From Mucidula mucida (Eukaryota > Basidiomycota > Agaricomycetes > Agaricales > Physalacriaceae), in NCBI GenBank assembly GCA_015501055.1, contig JADNYV010000118.1, positions 1 through 64,000 on the forward strand: a DNA stretch of 64,000 bases, read 5' to 3'. Positions 29,149-40,130 of the stretch are shown piece after piece. A program made the translations under genes and the position numbers. The notes beneath the pieces are model-generated. The model ran no database searches. It was given only the letters and a program-made list of their open reading frames with translations, and was not told where the DNA came from. Each line of letters opens with the position of its first letter. Positions within the stretch are counted from its first letter, which is position 1.

Positions 29149-31440
29149 ATGATAGCTGCCGGTGTAATCACCCGCCCCATCATGTTATCACCAATTATCG
29201 TCCTCTGGGCAATCACTGTCATCCTTCGAACTGGACGAAGGGGTAGAGGCTTACCGCCCGGTACGCATTCGCCTCTTTTCGAGTCGCCTCTAAAAAAAAC
29301 GCTTCTAAGGACCACCGACGCTTCCACTCATCGGCAATCTTCACGTGTTTCCGAACAGTGCCAAAATACACCTCAAGTTCGAGGTCATCGTTTTGCACCT
29401 TGAGGGATCTGAATTGCTCCTAGGTTCTCTGAATGGGCAAGCCGATATGGGGATGTCTTTTCCGTAGTACGTCGTCTACACGAACATGCCTCAATGCTAC
29501 CTACTCGTCTATAGCTGAAGGCGGCCTCTCAGACCATGATAGTCATTTCAAGTGCCACCGCCATTCGTGATATCGTGGACAAGACGTGGTGGACTGCCAG
29601 CGGGCGTCCAGCTGTGTACCTGGCAAACCTTTATGCCGGAAACAAGTATCTGCTTTGGATGTCGCATTGTGAGGGTTTCAGCCTTTCAGGATACTTAGAA
29701 GACACTCATTTTTCGTCAATAGCGCCTGAACTTCGAGCGACTCGTAATATCGTCGCTGTTTTCTTCGCGAAACAGATTGTTTTCAAATGGAGGTCCGTCG
29801 TCTCTGCAGAAAGCACTCAGCTCCTCTTTGAAATCACGGGTAACCCAGACGTCCGTCCTTAAATTTGTGGGATCTTCGTCGCTGTATACCTTATTGTTTC
29901 ATAGATCCTCGAGGTTTGCGCCAAGCGTTATATCTTCTCGGTCATCAAGGTCATTCATCTCCCGTCATCCCTACTTCGAGCCATGCTGATCGCGCATAGA
30001 CTCTATCATGCGGCCAACGAGCTCCACGCTACGACGCTGCTGATGTCAAAGAATATTATGATGTATGTGCCCTTCTTCAGTCGTATGTCGTTTCTTCATC
30101 AATTGTTTAGGCATTCAACGGTATGTTCCGTATCCTATCGCCGGGCAGCTATCCTCCCATTGATTTAATCCCAGTCCTGAAGTATCTTCCTGAATGGCGT
30201 GCTCCCTGGCACTCCGCTACTCGTTCTGTGAGGAGGGACCGAGATAATCTCCACGCAAAATGGTCTGGCCCTGCGGCAACGCGTGCCGTCGATAATTTGT
30301 CACAGTGTTTCCTCGATGAGGTCTTGCAGGCCGATGAGAATACACAGCTGGATCGAGATCTACTGTCGTGAGTTCCCGACTATTCCCTTTAGTCGTCTGT
30401 GTATGATGACTGCTAGGTACACCGCACTTGTTCTCCTCGATGGAGGTTCTGATCTACCAGCTATGTTGATCCTGACGTTCATCCTTGGTCTGGCCTCGGA
30501 CCACGAGCTGCAGGCGCGTGTTTGGAAGGAGTTCAACTCCGTCGTTGGCAGTAATCGACTTCCGAACTACGAGGATTTGGAGAAGATGCCCGTGCTCCAG
30601 GCAGTAGCAAAAGAGATTGAACGATTACAATCGCCTGTACCCTTGGGCTTACCTCATAGCGCATGCGAGGATGTTCACGTACGTAGTCTTTCTACGGCGT
30701 TGGGCTGAGTGCGTCACTAACTTTGACAAGTACAAAGATTATGCCATTCCGAAGGGAAGCACCATCATGCTCAATACTTGTACGTACGTCTGGTACTATG
30801 GGGTTCGTTTTGCTTATGACTATGACTTTCAGACGGCATCAACCACGATCCGAGCTTTTTTGACAATCCAGAGCTGTTTGACCCAGACAGATTCCTGCGC
30901 TCGGAGTTTGGAGTATCATCTGTAGAAAAGGAAATAGACTTTCGCGACAGTTCTATCTTTGGAGGAGGCAGGGTACGCTCGTGCACCTCGTCATCATCAT
31001 CGTGTCGCGCTCATCATGAATCGGTACAGAGAATATGCCCGAGACAATGGCTTGCGCGGGACGAAATAATGATCATCTCTCATCAAATACTACTATCCCG
31101 TTACGCTTACAGATAAAATGAACTTAGGACCTCGCAATGATGCGTCTAGTGTGGGCTTTCGAGCTCAGCAGTCCTGTCGATGCTCAGACCAAACAAGACA
31201 TTCCTCGTGGTCTTCCGCCTGAAGCGTTTAAATGGGTACGCGCCAAGTTGGCTAGCCTCTGTCTTCGGTGAGCTGAAATTTGATGCTGCAGGCGATATTG
31301 ACGACCCCGAAGCCCTTCGAATGTGCCGTCAAGACTAGGCACGGAGTGGATCGTGCTGTGAAAGATACATTTTTGTCGGACAGGGAAGAGACAGAGAAGT
31401 ATGAAGCCCATTTGGCTTTTTGGGAGACGGACAGGTGGGG
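29149..31440 (+). pseudogene. Cytochrome P450, probably non-functional
   Basis: A membrane-anchor start (MIAAGVITRPIMLSPIIVLW) is followed by GRGLPPG and, after a 48-nt intron, PPTLPLIGNLHVFPNSAKIH. Then come WASRYGDVFS, ATAIRDIVDKTWWTASGRP, LKYLPEWRAPWH, YTALVLLDGGSD (I-helix), KEFNSVVGSNRLPNYEDLEK, VLQAVAKEIERLQ (K-helix), YAIPKGSTIMLNT, DPDRFLRSEFG, IFGGGR and, after a 57-nt intron, RICPRQWLARDE. The heme cysteine is present, but the usual glycine two residues after it is arginine. A one-base shift separates TGNPD from LKFVGSSSLYTLLF, the I-helix lacks the usual threonine, and the E-x-x-R of the K-helix is kept (EIER). The family resembles fungal microsomal P450s; substrate unknown. End position is approximate. 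Confidence 0.75.
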
Positions 31441-31759
31441 GACTCGGACACCCTACGATTCTCTAGATATTTTAGATAAACAGTCATTAAGCCTCTGCAT
31501 TATACTTTTCCAGCCCTTGTCCAGTACTATTGTGTTCAGAATTGCCAGGGTTAGGGTTGATACTTTTGCTTTCTTACCATCATGGCCTAGTGTTGCCCAG
31601 CTTGTAGACAAGCATGCAATGCTCGATACCCGTTCTTCTACGAAGCGCAATCACGCACGGTCGATTGGAAAATCAATGTTCGCTCTCTGTTCACATCGTT
31701 CAAGTTGTTGATTCGAATCCCATGTGCTCCTTCGGAACCCACCCGATAATAGCCTAGTT

Positions 31760-31822
31760 ATATATGATCCCCTCTTATGACAACCCTAGACTTCATACAT
31801 GTACACGGCTAATTACCAGGCT
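31760..31822 (+). repeat. KDZ element left terminal inverted repeat
   Basis: Begins TATATGATCCCCT, continues ACCCTAGACTTCATACATGT and GCTAATTA, then meets the first TCATACATGA at 31822. The reverse complement is found at 45728-45791 with a few gaps. Confidence 0.75.
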
Positions 31823-32102
31823 CATACATGACTTGCTCGCAGCGCCAATTCCATGAGAGGAACCATGTATGATCTGAACCCGCCTCAACTCGTACCATGT
31901 ATGATCTCAACCCGCCTCGACTCGTGTATTCCCGCCTCCTCACCATATCCGTCTCTCTGTAAATCGATCGGGATCAACGAGCCAAAGCATAGGCTGATAG
32001 GCACAGAGAACAGGAATTTCGATCACGATCGCGAAGTGTATTCGTCCGTCGGGGGCAATAAAACTCGGTACGGATCGTGGCGCAGGAAAAGCAAAATATA
32101 TA

Positions 32103-35100
32103 CTACTCTGCGGATGGCGCAGGAGATGAGTACATCGAAAGGGTGTCTACATGTCGAGTCACATCGAGATAATCGAGTTCTGGATTCCCAGTGGCGTCAA
32201 TAACTGCGGGGTAATCACCTGGTGCGCGCGAAAAAACCACTCGGGCATTGCCGTGCATGGTTTCCTTGATTGCGGCTTGCCGCAAAGCGTACGCCCGTGC
32301 CCCTTCCACGAACCCCGGTATATGGCGGGTGCATTCAGCGCCCTCGCCAGCCGCTCGAGATCGCCAAATGGCTGCGTCGGATTCCAGTGTCTGTAGATAC
32401 CGCTCCATTTCAACGCGGAGAAACTCGGTCTCCTCCTGGTACCGACGTGCACGTGCGCGTGATTTGCACCATTCAATGCGTAGTGCTATAAAAGAAAAGC
32501 GTGATGAGATGCTTGCTAGCAATGAGAAAATGGCAGAACTGACCGTCCTGAAGACCTGCAGAGCCAGCCAGGTTCACATTGGCGAGCCATATCCACGACA
32601 GCGTCCTCCGGCCTTCAGATCCATCGGAATCGTCGATATTGACCATATCGGCCTTATTCAGGGCCCGAAGTGATATGCGATGATCAGGGCAACCAAGAGG
32701 AACTGCGAGCCTCTCCAGGGCATTCCAATGGCGCTGGTAGGCCTGAAATCCATCCTCGATATGACCATCGATGCGGTTCAGTACCGTTGCAGCACGAGTA
32801 ACCATCGCCTGTCCACGTACTTCTCTTTGCTTGACCCGATACATACCTCCACGGACCAGTATATGTTCGCGGATCTTTCCGAGCGTGTCCTGGGCGCGTC
32901 CAAAACGAAGACGTCGTTCCATATTGGCGAGCAATTTATCGAGATCTGTTTGAATGCAGGCGAGGGCGGACGGAAGCAAGAGAGGGACGTCATAGGCCTG
33001 CACGGGGGTTGATGATGTGGCGAGGGTCATACGCTGAACAGTAGAAGCAGGCATATAAACACCCTGTATCGTAAACCATGCCTCAATGCGACGGCGCAAG
33101 CAATTGCATTTCTGTTGGATATTCGCTTTTTGTCGATCTGTGGGATGATTTCCAAGATCGGCGACTTCTTTCTTCAGTCGAGCTCTAATTGAATTGATGA
33201 GCTCGCCTGTACAAGTCATACATGACTCGAACTTACTGCATATCCTCTAGTTGTAACCCCTGAACCAAGAAGTCACATGGACCAACATCGTGTCAACATA
33301 GACATCGCTTGTACGTGTTGCTTCTTCCTCCGCAAGTTGAAGCCGAACAGCCGCATCGGACAGTTCTAAAAGATAGGTAGGTCAAACTTGTTAAATCAGA
33401 AGGACTCGAAACGTACGTCGAACCAAAGGTATAAACGGATTTCCCTTCGGACCAACGCCATGGGGGTCCCGTTCCCACTTGTGCACAGCGACACGCCACT
33501 GTGGGATGGCCGCCGGGTCCTCAATCGACATCTCGAATCCAACAAATCCAACAACCTGTTCCTCGCGGTTTTTGACGGCGTCTTTGATCTTCTTTAGAAG
33601 CTGCCCAGCTATAAGTCATGCATAATCAGTATCTGAAGTCATAAATGACCGGTAAGTAAACTCACGCATGCATGCAACCTTTCGCCAGTTCTGATCCCCA
33701 AAATGATCATCTAGCGTATCCAGACGAGATCCGGGGCCCATTTCCTTCGTACTGGCCGCCGCTCCATTGCTTGCAGCCCAGCCCCGCTCAGGAGCCTCGC
33801 CGTCAGTTCGCCCGACCTCCGGAGTCCAATTGAACGAAAAGAGATAACGACAAGGTGCGATATGCGCGGGGAGATGGAACTTTGGAATCAGATATGTGAT
33901 CGAGTTTGCAGGTTGAGGCGGTCGGAGCCATTCAGGATACATTGCGATCCGAGCCCCGAACTTCTTCCGCCATTGACAAATGATGTCGTACGATAGAACG
34001 ACATCCGGTGGCGCGTTCAACAGTAATGCCATACAAACAGCATAATCCATAAACAGATACCTGCGGAACATTAGGTCAAGGAATAACAGCGGAATAGAAT
34101 GCTCACTTTTCACCCTTCTTTAAGTTTACAACGGCCGAGCCACGCTTCATGTCGTGGCGACTGCAAACTACGGCGCCAACCCCGCTAGAATCGGTACCTT
34201 TCCCTCCGCGAATATTGGCGAGTTCCAATGCATCGTGTTTGTTACAGGAACTGGTTTCGTCCGCAACACGCTTCTCGTAAGTCTTGAGGAAGGCAGCGAA
34301 ACGGGTTTCCTCGACGAAATACGCGTTGCCGTTATTGAGCGCTGGATCACGTTCTCGCGACGACACGGTAAGGCGCTTGAGCCGGAAGTTTGCATCAATT
34401 GCTAGAAATAGACGGTAAAGCCAACGTTTCTCCCTGAAAAAAGTTCAGATCAAGTGCATCCAGGGGATCATACATGACTTACGGCGGAATCGATGCTATA
34501 TCGGGCATGTTGATACCCGGCTGGGGACAACAGGGACACTTCACGACAAGGTCGTTGACAGTGGTTCCTGCGCGGCCACTAGGTTCATTTCCGCGGCCCA
34601 TACGTTTTACAAGTTTAAGATGGCGCCACTGCCGAATCATTCGTAGAAACAGTTGATATCGGTTCTATAAGACGTTAAATTGTGCCGGAATGTCAGGCTG
34701 AAAAACCTACTGGCGGTGGGTTCGTTCCAGTATTGTCCGTTAAACGGGATAGTCCCCAATAGAATTCGTACGCCGATATCTACAACTGAAGGTCAGACTG
34801 CGTGATAGAATGTTAGGATGAAACAACCTTGGACATGAAACTCAAGATCTGGAACTCCTCCAGACAGCGAAAGGTAGCACATGTCTCTGGGGATACTGAT
34901 GTTGCTGGATATAACCGACGCCGAAGCAATTGAAGATCACGTGGCTGGGCCGTTTGACAGTTGCAGTAGTCGAGATTGATACGATAGATGCCGTCGAGAT
35001 CGATAACCGTGAATTTTGGATCACCGGGGAAGGGATTGCAGCACGCCTCGCCGGGAGCATGCCCAAGTTGGACGCGTAAGCCAAGTTCTGCAAGGGTCGT

Positions 35101-35779
35101 CTTCCAAAAGAAATGTCCTGTCCAGTACTGAAAACAACTCAGCAAGGCCATCAAAAGAAAGGAACCAACTTACTTGAATCCGGTGAAGAAACAATTCGGC
35201 GTGTCCTGAGATCGTGCAGCTCTGACAATAGAGATGATCATCGAAGCATGTCAGACATTGATACTGCCCGTCGCCTTCGCAGGAGCGTCCCAGTAACCCC
35301 GCGCATGACCCAATCCGCCGTGGAGCTTCGAGACGTAGCAGTTCAGCCAGATATATGTCTGCGCGATCACGCCACATCGCCATGGGATCGTCCTAGAATA
35401 GCAAGAATCAGGACGCAACTATAACTATGTATAGCAGCCTACTAACCGACGGAACTCGGTTGATCTCCTCTGCAGCCTGCTGCAGGTCGGGATCCAAGTA
35501 CAGATCACCATCCTCCGCCTCTTCATGGGCAGAGATATGATTATGGGGTAGAATGAAGGGCGGCTCGAATGGAACACCAGTCTCCAGAGCAGCGGAGTCG
35601 AGGTCGGAGGATGTCGCGGTGTCAAGAGCGGACATTGCCAATTCGTGAGTTACAGTTGGTCGCAACGCGCCTTGTCGCCATGACTGATGATGTTGTATGT
35701 CGACGCGTTCCTCGAGGGCCTCTTCGGCAGAACGTTTCTTTACAGATTGTTTCCCAAGACGCTGTGAGATTTTGCGCAT
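32103..35779 (-). CDS. KDZ transposase with CxC2-like cysteine cluster
   Basis: Exon blocks in order are: start MRKISQRLGKQSVKKR; a cysteine cluster (SCEGDGQYQCLTCFDDHLYC, QSCTISGHAELFLHRIQ); LAELGLRVQLGHAPGEAC; INLDYCNCQTAQPRDLQLLR; YPATSVSPETCATF; KCPCCPQPGINMPD; NKHDALELANIRGGKGTDSS; GVGAVVCSRHDMKRGSAVV; LFMDYAVCMALL; LSYDIICQWRKKF; IPKFHLPAHIAPC; FSFNWTPEVGRTDGEAPERG; STKEMGPGSRLDTLDDHFGD. A helical C-terminus follows (GVYMPASTVQ, RALNKADMVNIDD, IEWCKSRARARRYQEETEFL). This is the complete KDZ architecture with no stop inside recognised blocks. It would catalyse cut-and-paste movement of the element. The start at 35779 is preferred over a GTG at 35839. At least eight short introns are needed. 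Confidence 0.9.
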
Positions 35780-35967
35780 CGTAGTAGAGTAACGGACGGT
35801 CCAAGGTGTAAGGTATACAATGGGGCAAGCAATAGACACGTTCTATTTATCTGTTAGTAGGAACAATGAAGATCTGAAGACAATAAAAAACTCACGCTGT
35901 TTGCAAACTATACATGACCTGTTGTTTACAGACCATACATGACCTGTTATTTGCATCCCCCGTACAC

Positions 35968-36723
35968 CTAAAGGTTATGCATGAGCGGAAAAAGAGGGGA
36001 GTTTGCGCATCCATGACTTCGTAACTGGTCCTCATGCATGACCTTCGACGTAGGGGAGTAACACGTCAAATTACGAATTTCGAGAGTACAATCGAGCGCT
36101 ATATGACTACCCGTTCCTGTACGTAAGTGCCCATTGACAAGTGGGATCGTAACTAGAATAGTGCTTCCGTTAGCAGTAGAATGACTATCGGAGAACGCGA
36201 CGCACGATACATTGGTGAGACGATGATTTCCATCCAAGGCCATGTAGGTCTGGTATGGCACTCTCGAGAAGACTCTCTCGCAATAAATGCAAACACGGCG
36301 AACCCGCGTACGCTTCCTCCCACAGCTTAGACAAGGAGTGGCAGGCCTGGGTGGCAGGGGGGGGTGTCGTCCGCTCAGGATGAAATCGTCCAGGTCTTCG
36401 TTATCGTCGATGTCCGGCCATATGAAACCGGCTGTGTCAAGCGCGCCGGAATTCTGGTCTCCCAGGACATAATCATCAAGGCCTTTGTCGGTGGGGACAG
36501 AAACAGCTGTGTCAAGCGCGCCGAAATTCTGGTCTCCCAGGACGGCATCATCAAGGCCTTTGTCGGTGGGGACAGAAACAGCTGTGTCAAGCGCGGCGCC
36601 GGAATTCTGGTCTACAGACGTCTATCATGCAACAGTGAGGTCAACATCAACGATTGACATGTTGAAAGCACCTACCAAAGCATCTGGTTCGGTGCTGCTT
36701 GAGAGGACGGTTTTTTCGCTCAT
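35968..36723 (-). CDS. KDZ-element protein with zinc-ribbon-like motif and 25-aa repeats
   Basis: Start MSEKTVLSSSTEPDAL at 36723; an intron (GTAGGT...GATAG) joins it to TSVDQNSGAALDTAV. Two and a half copies of a 25-residue acidic repeat follow (core DTAVSVPTDKGLDD, VLGDQN), then PDIDDNEDLDDF, a Pro/Arg stretch, and CLSCGRKRTRVRRVCIYCER. That last stretch is a Cys-x2-Cys-x11-Cys-x2-Cys arrangement typical of a small zinc-binding ribbon. The remainder (YQTYMALDGNHRLTNVSC) is not recognised. The C-terminal exon boundary near 36150 is uncertain. The gene lies just upstream of the transposase on the same strand. Confidence 0.5.
36431..36625 (+). repeat. 75-bp tandem repeat
   Basis: Two full units starting at GCTGTGTCAAGCGCG (36431 and 36506) and a third partial unit (36581) with near-identical sequence. 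The 75-bp period keeps the minus-strand reading frame, so it encodes 25-residue repeats in the zinc-ribbon protein. Confidence 0.9.
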
Positions 36724-37242
36724 GGTTGATAGAGTTAAGAAGGCGTTGCACAGCCACCCTCCTGGATTTTGATAAACTCGTGATCGTTCTCTTCTTAATC
36801 TAATCGCGGGCAAAGCTGGGCATGTCCAGCGAAGATCTCTCAATCTAATCACTCGAAAGCTGATCCACAAATGCATCAAATAAAAACAAAAAAAAAACAT
36901 ACAACACTATCCTACTGCTAGATCACGTTCACTACATCACGGTAAGCTCGCTACGGCATATACAAGGCTAGGAATATGAGAGGAATCAAAAACGAAGTAC
37001 GGGCTACAATAGTCTGGATTAGGATCATATGCGATAAGTAGTACGATGCAAGAAATACAAGAAATACAAGACGTCAAGAGATACAGACTGTTGATAGCGC
37101 ACGGGGACGGAATGCCGAATGAGGAATAGCGTGATAGAAATGATGAGCGAACTGAAGTCATTTATGAGACTCGCAGACGCTTGGCGCCGCCGCGGTTCTA
37201 AAGGTAAATCATGTAAGACTTCATCAGCACGAGAAAAAGAGA
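36724..37242. other. Spacer inside the KDZ element
   Basis: Contains A-rich runs (about 36885-36900) and variants of the TCATACATGA word (for example near 37155, 37208 and 37236). No gene supported. Confidence 0.4.
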
Positions 37243-38619
37243 TCATACATCATCTGCGTCCTTCTTGCGCTTTATCGCTTCCAGCGTGAGCTGATGGCGA
37301 TTTCGATTAGAACTGGCGCCAGAGGATTTACCTCGGTAGCGCGTAACCATGACATGGTTTGGGGGAGCAGCCGAGGAACGTAATGTTGCAGAAGAGTCGA
37401 TCGTTGGAACCTGGTCGCTAGTCTCCTCACTGGAGCTCGGCACAGTAGAGAGCCTGGGCGAATTGGTAACAACTGGTGAGGAGAGAGGCGAGAGAGGCGA
37501 GAGAGGTGAACTAAAAGGCGTCAATTTGTTCCGAACCGGCGAACTGAATGGCGACGCGAGCGGGTGACTCTCTGTTAGCTGAGAGTGAATGGGGGAAGCC
37601 AGGTCGACGACGGGTAGCTTGGTGAGGTTGTCGACGGTGAGTTTCTGAGAGAGGATATTGATTCGGGAGGAAGGCGCTGGCCCGTTGGGTTCGGCAATGG
37701 AAATGTCCCCGAGGTCGTCGATGATGGCGTTCCGAGAGTGGATATCGATCTCAGAGGAAGGCGCCGGCTGGTCGAGGTCGACGAGGCACTTCCGAAGGTC
37801 AGCAATGGCGGGCTTCCGGGTCAGCGATGAACGAGTGGTATTGGTCTCGGAGGAAACTGCCGGCCTGTCAGAAGTGAGACGAGGCAAGCTAGCTGTTTTC
37901 GGTGGAGGGAGCCTTCCCGCAATTATCGTTTCATGAAAATTTAACTGCGAGGTTGGTGAGAAATATGTGGGAATAGGAGAGAAAAGGACATACTTTTGCG
38001 GCTTTCTCTGCAGCACGCACGGCAACAGTGTCTTGCGCACGCACGGCAACAGCGTCTTGCGCACGCACGGCAACAGCGTCTTGCGCACGCACATCGTTAA
38101 ACTGCGCTGGTCGCAATGTCGGCCTAACCAACTCTTTCGATGGTGGTACAGGCAGACAAAAGCGAGGTGGGAGAAGAACTTGGCGTTTAACCGATGGGGC
38201 GGTAGAATCTTTTGAAGTGGCCGAGGAATCCTTGACCGACGAAGTGGCCGAGGAATCTTTTACCGACGAAGTGGCCGAGGACGGTTTGGTAGAAGAAGAC
38301 AAAGTCAATGTGACATCCGGTGTGTAACGAAAGTAGGATCTGAGGCAAGCCACCGACATGATCGTATCCAACATCTGTCATTGTGATAAGGATAGAAAAG
38401 ATCAAAAAGCTCGGATCTACGTACCTGCATGCCCTTCACGCGCGATTGCATGTGGCCCTCCAAAGAGCGTACATCCACTTCCTCAGGGAACTCGGCATAG
38501 AATTGCTTCCACTGCGTCCAAAGGAAGTCCGCCAAATGTGGTATGCCAGCTTTCCTAGCCGCCCGGTAGGCTGGAACTCTTGGTGTGGCCCAGTCCAAAT
38601 GAAGTCGTTTTACCCCCAT
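37243..38619 (-). CDS. KDZ-element protein of unknown function, repeat-rich
   Basis: Three exons. Exon 1 starts MGVKRLHLDWATPRVPAYRA and ends GHMQSRVKGMQ. Intron GTACGT...GACAG is followed by MLDTIMSVACLRSYF and Ser/Lys repeats (SSATSSVKD twice plus), then the VRAQDAVA repeat three times. Intron GTATGT...CGCAG leads to LNFHETIIAGRLPP, a long Ser/Pro-rich tail and TRYRGKSSGASSNRNRHQL at the end. Exon 1 carries the only folded-looking segment (FLWTQWKQFYAEFPEEVDVR). All junctions keep frame. No domain recognised. It is probably an element-borne accessory or DNA-binding protein; this is inference from location only. Confidence 0.55.
38020..38097 (+). repeat. 24-bp tandem repeat
   Basis: About three copies of GCACGCACGGCAACAGCGTC plus four bases, encoding the eight-residue VRAQDAVA unit on the minus strand. 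A second short repeat (about 30 bp, GTGGCCGAGGAATC-type) lies at 38217-38300. Confidence 0.85.
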
Positions 38620-39163
38620 TCTAACTAAACCTAATGATCATGGATCGATCGAACAAGCTCAAAGGCACGCTTACCGACAACCCCTTTTAGTGCCTCCGAT
38701 ATCTCCTAAGGGTAGGTCAGTAGATAGACAGGATCACCAATGAAAACCGTACAGAGTTGAGTTCAAGAACGGCGCAAAGAAAGAAACGGATAGTTCGAAA
38801 ATTTTGAGCAAGGCATGAATAGAGAGTAAAGCCTTCTATGGGCAACTATACAGTTGCTCGAAAGTCCGCAACTCCGCCCGGCAGTAGGCGATCGCTCACT
38901 TTAGAGAGGCTGTGCTTCCTCGGCTAAATCCGCAGGATCGGCTGCATGCCGAAGCAGACTCACCACCCAAGCTCGGGAGTTGAACAACGCCTCAGACACC
39001 TGTGAGAGTCGGTTAGAGGCTCAGAGTACACAGATGCTACATCCTCAATGCTTTCCCGATATATCCGAACGATGGATACCCACCGTATAGGCCAGTTTCA
39101 GTTTTCGTCCGACGAAAGCATAATGCTGATCGAAAGACGTCTAAGCACTTATACTGAACATCG
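38620..39163. other. Divergent promoter interval in the KDZ element
   Basis: Separates the minus-strand repeat-rich gene from the plus-strand AT-hook gene. No coding support; no TCATACATGA word seen here. Confidence 0.4.
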
Positions 39164-39960
39164 ATGGTCCATGCTCGTAAGGGCGGTCGCCCCCGCAAAT
39201 ACCTCTCTGATGATGAGCGACTAGCTGCCCATCGTGTATCCAACCGCGCCAGCTGGAAAAAGTAAGATTCTTAGGCTTCAATTGGTTCTTAATTCACGAT
39301 TGCGTCTAGACGTGCAGAGCAGCAAAATCTATCACGACGAGAGAAGTACCGTAAACAGAGGCCCACGTGCGTTAGCATGACATCCGCTATACTAGAGCTG
39401 ACAAGGGCCATAGACTTGAGCAGGTTATCTTCAAGAATGCTCCAGGAACATATAACCCATTAGCCGCGATCACCATGCCCGTGTACGTTCCAGCGCATCC
39501 CTCATATCTACCCACCTTATTTTACTCTAGACGGAAACCTTCGGACTCTATTCTTAAAGAGTCCGATCGAGAAGACTTGGCACGCGCCAGCTTGCTCAAA
39601 GCGCAACAGGTTGAAGTGGAGTTCACGACATATGTTGGGATCGACCCACGATCATTCGTCCAGGCACGACTCCTCGAATATCTAAGTCAAGTTTCCTCAG
39701 ACGATGAAAATCGTGAGGCTCTGGATACCATTGATAGTCCCGCAGAAATGATTGGGCAGCTCCGCCAGAAATGCTACGACATCCGCGACCACGTCTGGCA
39801 GCGTGTCGGATCCGGCGAGCACTACGACCGGATTACGGACATTATGGATAATATGCGCCGCGTGGAACGTTGGCTGCAGGATATCTCATGTGAAGCTCTC
39901 GTTTCCTCGCAGTCTCTACGTGACATGTACTCTCAAAATCAGTTACAGTATCAGAAATGA
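39164..39960 (+). CDS. AT-hook-like basic protein of the KDZ element
   Basis: Start MVHARKGGRPRKYLSDDERL at 39164; the GGRPRKY word is an AT-hook-like minor-groove binder. Splicing at GTAAGATTC...GTCTAG gives SWKKRAEQQNLSRREKYRKQ, a basic repeat seen in small proteins of basidiomycete elements. A second intron (GTGCGTTAG...CTAGAG) leads to DKGHRLEQVIFKNAPGTYNP and the long last exon (MPVYVPAHPSYLPTLF ... DNMRRVERWLQDISCEA), stop 39960. The N-terminus suggests DNA binding; the rest is helical and unrecognised. Exon 2/3 junction is tentative. Confidence 0.55.
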
Positions 39961-40130
39961 ATTTTGATTCTATATATAGATTGTCTTGACATCGGGCTGA
40001 GGTATAAAGAACCAGAATACAAATGACATTTTTTACGACGAGAGGTGGTTACAGAAAGTACGACGTGCGGTAACAACATATCGGCGAACAGCAAGAGATA
40101 GATAGACGTATCGATCACCACGCGAACAGC

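Noticed and set aside
31660..31725. B-box-like GATTCGAATCC as a tRNA gene
   Set aside because: No matching A box at the right distance and no cloverleaf that I could draw.
36431..36625. CRISPR-like array
   Set aside because: Units are contiguous with no variable spacers; the 75-bp period is in frame with a protein.
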